Origin: UMGS1649 sp045637095
GTDB lineage: Bacteria; Bacillota; Clostridia; TANB77; CAG-465
DNA length: 39,652 nt
Assembly (NCBI GenBank): GCA_045637095.1
Contig: JAZTYX010000044.1
Coordinates: forward strand, 1-39,652
Reading direction: 5' to 3'
Part shown: in pieces, positions 31,601-39,600 of the stretch
Numbering within the stretch: position 1 is the first letter of the stretch
How the letters are laid out: each line of letters opens with the position of its first letter
Position numbers and translations under genes: made by a program
The notes under the pieces: model-generated
Seen by the model: only the letters and a program-made list of their open reading frames with translations
What the model was told of the DNA's origin: nothing
The model's database searches: none

Positions 31601-33580
31601 AGTTAAGTCGGCTAGTCTAGTATCATATTCGCCTTTAGTAGTAGCATATCGTTTTACTGCATTTTGTAGTTCTGTATAGAAAGGAGTACCTTCTAAAACG
31701 TGAGTTATTTCGTGTCCTACTACTCTGTTTAAGGCTTTAGAGGATTGGATATTTACTGCTATAGTACCGTCTTTTATATAGCCATTTACTGTTTTGCCTT
31801 CTACTGCAAAGCCTGATTTCTTTAAGTTCTCATTATTAGTAAAATCAAAGCTTATTCCTTTATCAGCAGCAATCTTTGCAACCATATCTACGAAGTCGTG
31901 AGTACGATTAGTGTTATTAAGTATTCCACTATCAATTGCTTTTTGTACTACTTCTTGTTGTTTCGCATCATATTTTGATAAATCTGCTGTAAAATTAACG
32001 CCTCTATTACCTTTCTCCTGATAACTTCTTTGTAAATAGGCATCAGATTGAATCCTTTGCCCCATTTCGCTCTGTAATTGAGTTTCTAGTGTATTTGTAT
32101 CAATCTTCTTAACTTTCTCTCTAAGGGCTTGTAAACGCTCCATTTCCTTAACTGTAATTTCTGCGTTTGCTTTGTTTTCTAACTCTGCAATTTGGTTTTC
32201 TAGGTTAGTTTGGTTATTTCGGATCGTTTTTAGTTGGTTGTATGTATCTCCTCCAAGTGTTCTTTCTATTGTGTCTGTAGAGATATAACCTTTTTGTAAG
32301 TCCTCTTGTACTTCTTCCTTAATCTTATCTTTCTCTTTTTTAGATAGTTCGTTTCCACTCTTCTCAGCTTCTTCTATTCTATCCTCGACTACTATATCTA
32401 CTACTGCTTGTTCATTTGCTGTTAATCCTGTATCGTAATCTCTTCCTGTTTTGATTGAGTTGATGGTTTTGCCGGCACTAAAGCCACCGCCTAGTACTGC
32501 TCCACCTATAAAGGCTTCTAAATAACTATCCATAGCCTCTTCACTTGTAAGCATTTCTCCCCAAGTCTTTTCGTCTTCATAAGATAGTTTTTTACCTACA
32601 TTAGATATAACTTCACTTAAAACTTCTTCTCCACCCTCGCCTAATACATCTATACCAAATTTAGCTAGTGTATTAATTGTTTTGTTGGTTATTTTTTCGT
32701 TAAGAAGTTTTTTCAAGCCACCATCTAGTGTTTTACCACCGAATGAGATACCACCAGATATTTTTTCTGTTAGTATTTCTGCTCCGGCACTTACTAGCCC
32801 ACTAAAAGCTGCTTCCCCATATGTTGCATCTTGTTGGAAGGCTTGTTGTGTTTCACCGCCAAATGATGTTACACCTGTAGTAAGCCACCACGGTACTCCT
32901 ACTGCTTGTAATCCTACCGTTCCTGCTAATTGCCCTGCTGATTGCACTAGTGATTCTGATTTATCTCCTAATACTGAATCTCCTTCAAAATCTTCCCCTA
33001 GTATTTTCTTTGCAGCATCTACCAATGCCCCTTTATCTCTGGTTTTAATGAAGTCTGTTGCTGTTTCGCCTAGTATTGAAGTAAAGTTTTCGGGCGAAAG
33101 ATTAGTTAAGAGATTGGCTATCTTACTTTCTTCAACCCAATCTCTTTTAATAAATTCCTTGGTGCTTTGTGCTAATTTATCGTTTCCTCTTAATTTTGCC
33201 ATACCGCCCACTACAAATGCTCCGGTATCTACCACACCTTCAACTATTCTAGCACCGCCCTTATATACATCTTGTCTAACATCGTTAATAGTGCCTAAGA
33301 TACTTTTAGATATATCTCCAAAATCATATCCATCTTCAAATGCTCCTTTACGAAACCAAGAACGCTCTTCTTCATCTTTTTTATTAAGATTTCCGATAGG
33401 TGCATCGAAGCCACTATTATAATTGCTCATATAGGTTTTTAATGAATCTTTATTACCACTTTGTATATCTTTTGCTAGGTCTAGTGTGTTAATGGTACTT
33501 GGGCTTACTTCGTAGTTAGGATCTTTCTTCTTCTTCTTTAACTCCTCTGCTAAAGCCATTACTCTATCTATACTTGCCAT
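25673..33580 (-). CDS. Giant polyvalent protein (2635 aa) with metallopeptidase, three ART-like regions and LPD domain
   Basis: Probably an internal virion protein ejected with the DNA. In order: N-terminal region with glycine-rich hydrophobic stretches (about 205-380); coiled coil (about 390-490); a zincin-like site HEITHVLEG (about 622); ADP-ribosyltransferase-like region 1 (YHGTGNEFDTF, GRGFYFT, GYDGVIE; about 790-925); region 2 (YHGSEVTD, INFLTDD; about 978-1195); region 3 (YYRGQEQTG, GGVYFTTD; about 1213-1345). Each is followed by a DIRYSLS- or DYSLS-type linker. A coiled coil is at about 1375, then large-polyvalent-protein domains (about 1455-1600 and LPD38-like about 1680-2150: FHRGLLTQYNPVFAITNGVKD). 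Such proteins carry several effectors for take-over of the host. GGAGGTGG precedes the ATG. Confidence 0.85.
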   Translation of the reverse strand: MASIDRVMALAEELKKKKKDPNYEVSPSTINTLDLAKDIQSGNKDSLKTYMSNYNSGFDAPIGNLNKKDEEERSWFRKGAFEDGYDFGDISKSILGTINDVRQDVYKGGARIVEGVVDTGAFVVGGMAKLRGNDKLAQSTKEFIKRDWVEESKIANLLTNLSPENFTSILGETATDFIKTRDKGALVDAAKKILGEDFEGDSVLGDKSESLVQSAGQLAGTVGLQAVGVPWWLTTGVTSFGGETQQAFQQDATYGEAAFSGLVSAGAEILTEKISGGISFGGKTLDGGLKKLLNEKITNKTINTLAKFGIDVLGEGGEEVLSEVISNVGKKLSYEDEKTWGEMLTSEEAMDSYLEAFIGGAVLGGGFSAGKTINSIKTGRDYDTGLTANEQAVVDIVVEDRIEEAEKSGNELSKKEKDKIKEEVQEDLQKGYISTDTIERTLGGDTYNQLKTIRNNQTNLENQIAELENKANAEITVKEMERLQALREKVKKIDTNTLETQLQSEMGQRIQSDAYLQRSYQEKGNRGVNFTADLSKYDAKQQEVVQKAIDSGILNNTNRTHDFVDMVAKIAADKGISFDFTNNENLKKSGFAVEGKTVNGYIKDGTIAVNIQSSKALNRVVGHEITHVLEGTPFYTELQNAVKRYATTKGEYDTRLADLTNLYKDVKDANVENELTADLVGDYLFTDPDFINNLSTEKPSLFKKVYNEIKHLYKMATAGSKEARELLKVKKAFEKAYKENAVARDTNNEVSVGEVATETTSQVDSLGRELTAAQIEFFKDSKVRDADGNLLVMYHGTGNEFDTFDISKSGQQYEDGWSAYGRGFYFTPDKVKAEEFSKETEGNNKHVKEVYLNVKNPFYANEDATELFEKYGLEPFINSTGRDFITQINVRDGRDASTKILQELGYDGVIETFGEKGIDEVVVFNSNQIKNVDNLNPTNDPDIRYSLSATDNKGRTLSEEQIQYFKDSKVRDEDGNLKVVYHGSEVTDITIFKKDKFGDIGINFLTDDADIADTYRSKKGRRYEFYADIKNPLIIEGEGKNWNDILVGDNPAVENMYNSLTEQEKTYLTDLAKKMNDMYLGENLGREQAISGFYQRLNAYNETLYDRVTAESGIYNKLFDAAKYNWNEVYLKDLLGKSKNTNQIVREAYESGIYDGVIFKNIVDRGTHYHKAIGRRISNVYVTFNSNQIKNTDNTNPTNNPDIRYSLSEDGKEYYYRGQEQTGDRIAFNSTNFQGDSEGGVYFTTDEATVSSGKYGKYTIKLEKTADNTVSVEESDKLQEWATKQLEKDMRNGVETDYVIEQMALGRPRAFAEYTKKPFVETGDLFGEPNEAIYYEEVANGTSKYGMFDEDYSLSNPNEQIAPSRNDVFGSDIKLQVEEAIAPLQEEITQLREALQNVTTVDYAPATQELVEQQSSEAFNTLDDIDSPQEVDDFAPIGEKLTPTESLFETRDYAEVGNQKIKAYQYENPEVRPYFQQAAREMMNDLDASVKGERFIVGDNSQVGGGDYHYSGTTRHTTEDIAELLDGIDGKYNYTYAEIRKGLQAIIEDNGLENNAVSKRIEFYLDKRLREGYTDIEGYTYPADEGYLDVLRAKGISDYYSSLPIGEEPVTNASNTEDIAPVRVQSEAPNRAAFNEAVRESARAIERDLGYTPQNPTQESTYDEIAEILTEEPQTANERNQRKLAIIAANVLDKGLVFENVALKNKNRELMGKWDYTLTSEARAQTAIGQGHYDNETGKTISKSLNEIMEEVNNTGLTKQFYEYIYHKHNVDRMQLADKFEGMENKPVFGFDVTAEDSQEIVNQYEFSNPEFMDFAQDVYDYVNADRKLLVDNGVISQETADLWSKMYPHYVPIRREGHNGNAINVPLDTGRTGINAPIKKATGGSSNILPLFDTMAARTIQTYRATAKNSFGVELMNTLGTKINSTTTNVDEVIDSVDAQESLLQENNGKPTFTVFENGEKITFSITKDMYDALKPLSDSSILSKTIAPLNIASSFHRGLLTQYNPVFAITNGVKDMQDILINSQHVAKTYAKMPEAYKQVLQKGYWYQEYMANGGEHNSYFDSQDNTFKTENKGLYKLLDAPPLKQIAQLNDFIEIIPRLSEYIASREMGRSIEVSMLDAARVTTNFKAGGNLTKFLNRNGATFLNASVQGAMQQVRNIREAKANGIKGWANLATKFVIAGLPAILLNAMIWDDDEEYEELSDYVKQNYYIVAKTDDGKFIRIPKGRTVAVIQDAIEQMKNFTTGDDEVDLASFIELVITNLAPSNPIDSNVFAPIIQTINNETWYGEDLVPTRLQNLPAAEQYDESTDMFSRWLGENLNISPVKINYLLDQYSGGLGDVILPTLTPEAESGDDSFLGNMIAPLKSKFTTDAVMNNQNVSDFYSMSEKLTTNANKSNATDEDVLKNKYFNSVKAEMNELYAQKREIQNSDLPSSEKYSQVREVQGQINELSKNALNSYEDIDIQDNYATVGDRQYKVDSNGEWEKISSKQLEKQNAVTDMLGINPNEYWRNKEEYDYAYENPSKYAVATAITDYSTFKTYSSELYDIKADKDENGKSISGSRKTKVFDYINNLDLEFEQRVMLAKLEYPSYDEYNYEVIEYLNNREDIDYQEMALILTELGFTVDSEGTIHWD

Positions 33581-33591
33581 TTAACCACCTC

Positions 33592-34758
33592 CTATTTAAT
33601 GCCTAGATTTTTCAATATTTTAGTTGCTTCTGATTGTGTAATTTTTCCGTTTGCTACATATGTTGCTAATAAAGTTTCTGCTGCTTGTACTTTATTCTTT
33701 TGAGCAGAATTATATAATGTTCTAGTAGCACTTAATGCTGCATTGTAATTAGAACTTTGTTTTGTAGCAGAATTGCTTGTTGATGTGTTGCCACTTGATT
33801 TATTAACTGATGAATTGCTACTTGAACCACTTGAACCTTTACTAACGCTACCACTACCACTACTTGCCTTTGACGCTGCTAATTGTTGTTGTTTAATACT
33901 GTAATCTAAGTCTGCTTGACGTTTTTGTTCTGCTAGTTGTTGTTTTTGTAATTCTAATTTTTGAATTTCCATAGCGTGTTCTTCTGCATCTTTCTTTTTA
34001 AGTCTTTCAATTTCTGCATTAAATTGTCTAATTTGTTCATCAAATTGTTTTTGTTGGAAAGCATAATTTTGTTCGTATTGTCTGATTTGTTCAGCAAATT
34101 GATTTTCTTGATTCATTTGAGTTAATACATCTTGCCATCTTGAATAGTATCTGTCCTCTGTTTGGTTTTGCATCTCTATTTGAGTTTGCAATAATGTATT
34201 CTTATATTGGAAGCCTGCTAGAGATAATTCTAATTGTGTTTGTAGTGCATTATATGCAATTTCAGCCAATTTACTGTTGTTGGCTAATTGTGCTTCCTTA
34301 ATTGAATTGTCATAGTTTAAAATAGCCCTATTAAAACTCTCTCTTGCTGTTGCTACTCTGTTTTGGTATGTGTTGTACATACTTACTTGGCTAGATTCAC
34401 TATAACCTGTGTTAGTTAAGCCGGTTGCAGCCATTTGTTCTGCGTTTGCTCCGTATTGGTTAGATTGTTTCTGCCAGTCTACATATGCTCCCTGTTGTTC
34501 CTTTGTATAATCCTTATTAGCTTGTTCTTTTTGTTGGTTTATTTGTTCTATTGTAAAATCAGTATTCTCTTGTTGTATTTGTTGTTGAGTATTAGCGTAA
34601 TCCTTAGCAGCATTAATCTGATCTTGATAGAATTTATCACTCTGACTAATCATATTGTTATATGTATCATTTACATTGGTTAAGGCTGCTTGCTTTTCTG
34701 CTTCTACCGTTTGAAATCGTTCATCTTCATAATTTATATTGTAATTTGGTGTCGCCAT
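33592..34758 (-). CDS. Gln/Asn-rich coiled-coil virion protein
   Basis: 388 residues, starting at the second Met of a Met-Met pair because GGAGGG is five bases from it. Almost entirely helical and Gln-rich (QQKQFDEQIRQFNAEIERLKK), with a Ser/Gly/Asn low-complexity linker near 295-340 and a small helical C-terminal domain (about 345-388). Located between the nozzle and the giant protein, the position of internal core or ejection proteins in podoviruses. Family not recognised. Confidence 0.65.
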   Translation of the reverse strand: MATPNYNINYEDERFQTVEAEKQAALTNVNDTYNNMISQSDKFYQDQINAAKDYANTQQQIQQENTDFTIEQINQQKEQANKDYTKEQQGAYVDWQKQSNQYGANAEQMAATGLTNTGYSESSQVSMYNTYQNRVATARESFNRAILNYDNSIKEAQLANNSKLAEIAYNALQTQLELSLAGFQYKNTLLQTQIEMQNQTEDRYYSRWQDVLTQMNQENQFAEQIRQYEQNYAFQQKQFDEQIRQFNAEIERLKKKDAEEHAMEIQKLELQKQQLAEQKRQADLDYSIKQQQLAASKASSGSGSVSKGSSGSSSNSSVNKSSGNTSTSNSATKQSSNYNAALSATRTLYNSAQKNKVQAAETLLATYVANGKITQSEATKILKNLGIK

Positions 34759-34768
34759 CATAACCCTC

Positions 34769-36997
34769 CTATCTCTTTACATATCCGCCTATATAAGCCT
34801 CTAATGTGCTTGAATATAGGCTAAATGGTTTATTTGAACTGAATTTTAATTGAATTGATTTCCATTTTTTCTTTTTGATTCTACTTACTACATATCCTTT
34901 AACATTCTCATATGTATCTATTACTTCAAAATCACCGTTATCTATCTTAGTAGATACAGTTACTAAATCCCCTTCCATATCAATAACGCAACCTCTTTTA
35001 TTAGTTGTTTTCTGATACTGAGGATAATTAAATTCATCTTCTGTAGTAGTCCAATATGAATGAGGACTTGCTATGTAATTTATATCTGTAATTGTTGTTT
35101 CTGCTAACAAATAATATACAGTTGCATTATGTTCTGATAACCACGCTTTGAATTTGTCTAATGTATTAACATCATTCCAAAAATTAATAGCCACCGAACC
35201 TGTGCCTACCCATATTCCGGCACTTCCACTCCTGTTAAAAGCGAAATAATCAGAAATAGCCTCACTTGAAACTAATACATTCGCAGGTTTAAATGAAAAA
35301 TAACTTGTTGCTACTGCATAACTTCTTTTTTCGTCTATCAAAATGCTATCTACCTTTTTTATTAAATGTAGACCGTTGTTATCTAAATAAAGTTTATCTT
35401 TTACATTACCTACGCTTCTTAAATCATCATCTAAAGTAAATTTATACTCTCTACCGTTTATAGTAGTTCTGTACTTACCTGCTTTATATGTGTTTACTAT
35501 TTCTACTTGGTTATCCGGTGTCGGTATTCCGTATTGTTTACTTTCTCCATATAAAACATATTCACCGTTTTCTTCTTTAAATGTTACTTCTGTATATTCA
35601 CCTTTATCTATTCCTAAAGCATATATACCTTCATCTGTACCTAAGTAAAGAACTCCATCTTTTACCTTAGTACAAGTAATATTTTTATCTAGTTCCCAAT
35701 AAAACCATTCGTATTCGTTATGGTCTTGGTTAACTACTTTTGCTCTACTATCTGCTAGGTATACTTTATTATCTATAATTACTAGTAAGTAACCTTCCCA
35801 CTCTTCTAGAATCATATCTTTATAGTTCGCTTCACTTAGTAATTTGTTATCTATCATAGTACTTCTATGTGCTACTACCTGTTCTGTTGTTATATCTCCG
35901 TTTATTGCTTCCATTCCTCTATCACTAAAGAATGCTATATCATCATTAAAGTTAATACCTGTTGCTACACAACCTGTACTTATACTTGAATGTGAACTAG
36001 GATAAATCTTACCGTACTCTGCATCTACTACCGGATTGTGATAGAATACCGTTGTATTAGCCTGTGAAGGCTCTTTAAATACCCATAAAGCATTATTGCC
36101 TGCTACCATACTCTTAACCGGTGATAGGTCTAAACCTTCGTTATAGTAGTCTAAATCGCTACAATATGTCGGATCGTTTAGGCTACTGTGCCATACTGTG
36201 TTGGGATAATCCTGATTCCCACTAAAAAATACCCTATTATCGAATACCTGTAATAGAGTACATTTATTAATTCTATCCGCATATCCTGTTACTGTTTTCT
36301 TAAAAGTAATGCTTACATTATCTTGGCCGTCTGTTAATGGTTTAGGCGGAGCAGCATTAAACTTAATCATTCCTCTTGTAGTATCTATTGTATAATCTGT
36401 TGTCGCTACATCATTTACTGTTACTAATGGTGTATCGCTATCTATGTTTTGAGCATCTAAGTAATATTCCTTACTCTCTCCATCACCTAAAAATGTATTC
36501 TTTCTCCAAGCACTTAACATATTTACATCTTGATATACCGCACCACCGCCAGCTGGCTTCCTAGCAATACTTGTTGTAGGAATATATCCTGTTACCTGTC
36601 CTATTGTTCCACCATCATATCGTAAGTAATTAATACCATCTTTGATATAAAGTATTTGATTATATACAAAAGCATAACTTCTAGCAGGTTTCATACCTGT
36701 AAATAGTTCTGTTTTAGTATCTCCTTCTACTCTATATAACTTAGTACCACTATGTACTATCATCATTTCTTTATTGCCTACTCTATAAAAAAAGAGACCG
36801 AATATAGTATTGTCATAAGTTGCGACTAATTCTATCTCCGGTCTTGTTTCTATACTCTTGCCTAAGTTTTTATAATCTTTCCACATATTTAAACTATCAG
36901 GGCTTCTGTATAGTGATACTTCTCTATCTGTGAAGTCTACACCTCTGAAATCCCTATAGTCTCTAGTTATTAAACTACCACTTACTTGTGTTGCCAT
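34769..36997 (-). CDS. Tail nozzle-like protein with an embedded fibre-type domain
   Basis: 742 residues. The first 490 residues (FRGVDFTDREVSLYRSPDSLNMWKD start, beta-propeller-like LYRVEG, FFSGNQDYPNTVWHSS, NALWVFKEPS, FFSDRGMEAI) fit the tail tubular B/nozzle proteins of Firmicutes podoviruses. Residues about 490-655 look like a module otherwise seen at siphovirus fibre ends (TINGREYKFTLDDDLRSVGNV, FKAWLSEHNATVYYLLAETT). The nozzle ending resumes after it (IKKKKWKSIQLKFSS). Its start overlaps the connector gene by 23 bases. Confidence 0.78.
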   Translation of the reverse strand: MATQVSGSLITRDYRDFRGVDFTDREVSLYRSPDSLNMWKDYKNLGKSIETRPEIELVATYDNTIFGLFFYRVGNKEMMIVHSGTKLYRVEGDTKTELFTGMKPARSYAFVYNQILYIKDGINYLRYDGGTIGQVTGYIPTTSIARKPAGGGAVYQDVNMLSAWRKNTFLGDGESKEYYLDAQNIDSDTPLVTVNDVATTDYTIDTTRGMIKFNAAPPKPLTDGQDNVSITFKKTVTGYADRINKCTLLQVFDNRVFFSGNQDYPNTVWHSSLNDPTYCSDLDYYNEGLDLSPVKSMVAGNNALWVFKEPSQANTTVFYHNPVVDAEYGKIYPSSHSSISTGCVATGINFNDDIAFFSDRGMEAINGDITTEQVVAHRSTMIDNKLLSEANYKDMILEEWEGYLLVIIDNKVYLADSRAKVVNQDHNEYEWFYWELDKNITCTKVKDGVLYLGTDEGIYALGIDKGEYTEVTFKEENGEYVLYGESKQYGIPTPDNQVEIVNTYKAGKYRTTINGREYKFTLDDDLRSVGNVKDKLYLDNNGLHLIKKVDSILIDEKRSYAVATSYFSFKPANVLVSSEAISDYFAFNRSGSAGIWVGTGSVAINFWNDVNTLDKFKAWLSEHNATVYYLLAETTITDINYIASPHSYWTTTEDEFNYPQYQKTTNKRGCVIDMEGDLVTVSTKIDNGDFEVIDTYENVKGYVVSRIKKKKWKSIQLKFSSNKPFSLYSSTLEAYIGGYVKR

Positions 36998-37544
36998 TTA
37001 TATCACCTTCAAATTCTATTGCCCCTGTGTTGTATCTAATATCTAATTGATTCTTCATATTCTCGTATCTTGTTGCGTATACGTTACCATAAGCATTTGA
37101 TACATCACTTTTAAGTAAGTCTGCTGCTACTCCATAAGGCATTATCTCTAATACATCATTTGATAGTTCAAATTCAAAATTATCCTTAGTCAAATCATTT
37201 ATTTCCTCAGGGTATCTAAAATACTCTACTTCTAGTGTTCCTGCTTCTAAACACTTAATAATAGTTCCCTGTGCTTTATATTCGTAGTTAATACCTCTTG
37301 CTATATCTAATTGGTATATCTTATAGTCTGATGTTATATCATCAAATCTAATTAAATCCCCTTCATTTACTTCTAATTCTTTATAGTCGGGTATTTTCTT
37401 TACTCTTGATAGTTCGTTCTGTATTTGGTTAATTACATAATTTAGTTTAGCTGCAATATCAGGATCTTTAGTTAAACTTGTTTCACTATTATCTATCTCC
37501 TCGATTAATGATAAAGTTTTCTTCTTTATATCGCCTAATGTCAT
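36975..37544 (-). CDS. Head-tail connector / adaptor protein
   Basis: 189 residues. Helical N-terminus (MTLGDIKKKTLSLIEEID...LNYVINQIQNELSRVKKIPDYKE), a small beta domain (about 70-115) and a C-terminal helix pair (EIMPYGVAADLLKSDVSNAYGNVYATRYENMKNQL) resemble tail tubular A/gp4-like adaptors that bind portal and nozzle. Order connector then nozzle supports this. AAAGGAGGG precedes the ATG. Confidence 0.75.
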   Translation of the reverse strand: MTLGDIKKKTLSLIEEIDNSETSLTKDPDIAAKLNYVINQIQNELSRVKKIPDYKELEVNEGDLIRFDDITSDYKIYQLDIARGINYEYKAQGTIIKCLEAGTLEVEYFRYPEEINDLTKDNFEFELSNDVLEIMPYGVAADLLKSDVSNAYGNVYATRYENMKNQLDIRYNTGAIEFEGDINGNTSKW

Positions 37545-37545
37545 A

Positions 37546-37845
37546 CTATCCCTCCTTTATACATTCTAATTCTTTAATAGCCTCTTCTACCGTTACAAAT
37601 TGTTCTACAGGCTTAATATAACCTCTTCCTTCTTCTTCAAATATAAGTACATCGCCTTCATTTAAAGTAATTACAGTATGGTAAGTACTTGTATAGCCTT
37701 CTCCTTTTACTGTTGTCTTAGAATCGAATACTAAGTCTTTTAATGATTGCTTAACATTCTCATTCTCATACTCTAAAGTAGTATCTTTTGTTACTTTAAT
37801 TCCTGCTAACATATCTATACTTGGTTTGCTTATAAACTTCTGCAT
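37546..37845 (-). CDS. Small virion-region protein, unknown
   Basis: 99 residues starting at MQKFISKPSID with AAGGAGA before it; the longer frame would run into the tRNA-Trp 3' end. Beta-rich sequence (TVKGEGYTSTYHTVITLNEGDVLIFEEEGRGYIKP) might be a capsid decoration or small head protein. Last base is two bases from the connector start. Not recognised. Confidence 0.7.
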   Translation of the reverse strand: MQKFISKPSIDMLAGIKVTKDTTLEYENENVKQSLKDLVFDSKTTVKGEGYTSTYHTVITLNEGDVLIFEEEGRGYIKPVEQFVTVEEAIKELECIKEG

Positions 37846-37864
37846 ATTATCTCTCCTTAAAAAT

Positions 37865-37939
37865 TGGCACACCGACTAGGACTCGAACCTAGATTAATGG
37901 TTTTGGAGACCACCGTTCTACCTATTGAACTATCAGCAT
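37865..37939 (-). tRNA. tRNA-Trp (CCA)
   Basis: 75 nt with encoded CCA. Acceptor ATGCTGA/TCGGTGT (three wobble pairs), U8-A9, D arm GTTC-AATAGGTA-GAAC, anticodon arm GTGGT/ACCAT with loop CTCCAAA (CCA), T arm CTAGG-TTCGAGT-CCTAG, discriminator G as in tRNA-Trp. It reads UGG only, so no UGA recoding is implied. It lies within the structural operon after the capsid terminator. Confidence 0.92.
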
Positions 37940-37940
37940 A

Positions 37941-37965
37941 TAAAAAAGGAAGCCGAAGCCTCCTT
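37941..37965 (-). terminator. Strong terminator after the capsid gene
   Basis: Minus strand AAGGAGGC-TTCG-GCTTCCTT: 8-bp stem with a UUCG tetraloop followed by six T. It would reduce expression of downstream tail genes relative to capsid; the tRNA-Trp follows at once. Confidence 0.9.
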
Positions 37966-37969
37966 ATAA

Positions 37970-38776
37970 TTAAGCCTTTACAGGTACTTTAACAACTTGG
38001 ATTCTGTTTTCATCAATTACTTTAGATCCAAATGTATCTAAACCTCTGATGATATCTTTGAATACTTTTTCAGCACGTAATGCTTCAACTTCATTAATTT
38101 GACCTGCGAAAGCAATAGCCTTTTTACCTCTGATATCGCAATATACGTGAGTAGTATCTTTAGCCATGTTATTAGACATGCATACTTCCATACCGTCATA
38201 TACACCAACGATACCTTTCTTAATGTATTCAGGGTTGTTAGTTGATAATGTAATTAATTCGTTTTTAAATACATTATAAACAGCAGGTGAAATTTCGATT
38301 ACTCCTTCTTCATCGAAGTTTCTTTCTCTCAATGCAACGATTGCAGCATCAATAGCTTCTTTAACTGCTTCTTGTGTTAATGCAGTTGCAGTAGTTACAT
38401 TAGTAGCACCTTTGATTAAGTTAGCAACATATGTATCTCTTTTAACTGCTAAACCGTGTACAGCCTTTCTTTGGTATTCTTCTTTTAAACCTGGCACTGA
38501 TTGTGCTTCATTAATATCATCTACATAGAATGCGAAATAGTTTGCTTGGTCAATTGTAAGTAATTGTCCTTTATCGTTCATTTCTTCGATAGCTATTTCT
38601 GCTCCTGTGTATGCTCCGATTGTTGGTTCTCCAACTCCTAAGATTTTAACTGTTTGTGCATATTTGCAATCTCCTTCGTATGCTCTTAAACAGTTAGCTA
38701 CTAATTTAGTTTTTAATTCTAGGTCATCTTGAATTTTTTTAGACCATATAGTTTGTATAAAATTTGTTACTGCCAT
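37970..38776 (-). CDS. Major capsid protein
   Basis: 268 residues, HK97-like fold expected. Motifs: FIQTIWSKKIQDDLELKTKLVANC (N-arm), ITIDQANYFAFYVDDINEAQ-type E-loop/P-domain region, AVKRDTYVANLIKGA, EISPAVYNVFKNELI and GVYDGMEVCMSNNM, a pattern common to Firmicutes phage coat proteins. AAAGGA lies nine bases before this ATG and touches the ATG three codons earlier, so I use the later one. Codon usage looks more regular than its neighbours, as expected for a highly expressed gene; a terminator with a UUCG loop follows. Confidence 0.88.
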   Translation of the reverse strand: MAVTNFIQTIWSKKIQDDLELKTKLVANCLRAYEGDCKYAQTVKILGVGEPTIGAYTGAEIAIEEMNDKGQLLTIDQANYFAFYVDDINEAQSVPGLKEEYQRKAVHGLAVKRDTYVANLIKGATNVTTATALTQEAVKEAIDAAIVALRERNFDEEGVIEISPAVYNVFKNELITLSTNNPEYIKKGIVGVYDGMEVCMSNNMAKDTTHVYCDIRGKKAIAFAGQINEVEALRAEKVFKDIIRGLDTFGSKVIDENRIQVVKVPVKA

Positions 38777-38805
38777 TATTATCATTCCTTTCTTTTACTT
38801 GGGAA

Positions 38806-39600
38806 TTACCATTTAAGCATAGATTGTTCTACTGCCTTAAATAAAGCAGGGTTTTTATCAAAGTCCTTCTTAGTGAATTTCAACGCTTCATCACGAGTAT
38901 AGAAGTCTTTAACTCCTGTATCTTTGCTTGTGTTATTCTTCATACTTCCCATAGTTTCAACCTTTGGCTTAGGTTTATATTGTGTGTACATTTCGTACTT
39001 GTCTTTAACAGACATGCTAGGATTAAGTTTTGCAGCAAATTCGATAAATTCTTTATCTTCTAATGCCTTTTCACCTACTCCAATCTTTGCTAGTTCCTTT
39101 CTATCTTGTTCTGATTTTCTATACTCAGCCAATTTAGTAAAAACTAACTTCTCTCTAGGTGTCATATTATCTGCACCTAGTTCTGCTAACCTATCAGTTT
39201 CTTCTACCACTTCATCAAAGCCTGAATCAATAATAGATTGAGCCTCAGCATTAGCAAGTACCTTCATATCACTTTCGTTATATGTTGGCTCTGTAGGTAT
39301 TTGAATACCTTTCTTTGTATAAAAGTTAGATAAGGTATCTGTGATTGTGTTTAAATCATCTTCACCTGTACCTGCTTTTAATACATTCTCTAATTTTCCG
39401 TATTTCTTATCATATTCTTTACGGATTCTAGCCTCTTTACGAGCGATCTTCTTTGCTAGTAGTTCATCTACTCTAGCGTTAAGTTCTTCCTCTGTATAAG
39501 TTTTAGGCTCTTCAATTACCTCTTCGGTAACTACAACTTCTTCTGTAGGTTGCTCTACGTTTTCAGTAACCTCTGTTACTAGTTCTTTGTTATCTTCCAT
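38806..39600 (-). CDS. Capsid scaffolding protein
   Basis: 264 residues, very acidic N-terminus (Glu/Thr/Val repeats to about residue 40), basic helical part (LAKKIARKEARIRKEYDKKYGKLE), and a C-terminus rich in Lys (KFTKKDFDKNPALFKAV) that should contact the capsid. Length, charge pattern and position directly upstream of the capsid gene fit a scaffold. GGAGG lies ten bases before the ATG. Confidence 0.82.
   Translation of the reverse strand: MEDNKELVTEVTENVEQPTEEVVVTEEVIEEPKTYTEEELNARVDELLAKKIARKEARIRKEYDKKYGKLENVLKAGTGEDDLNTITDTLSNFYTKKGIQIPTEPTYNESDMKVLANAEAQSIIDSGFDEVVEETDRLAELGADNMTPREKLVFTKLAEYRKSEQDRKELAKIGVGEKALEDKEFIEFAAKLNPSMSVKDKYEMYTQYKPKPKVETMGSMKNNTSKDTGVKDFYTRDEALKFTKKDFDKNPALFKAVEQSMLKW

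Noticed and set aside
32682..33422. Long plus-strand open frame (246 codons) opposite the giant protein.
   Set aside because: It is a Pro/Ser-rich shadow of the coding strand, without a ribosome binding site and inside a clearly coding gene.
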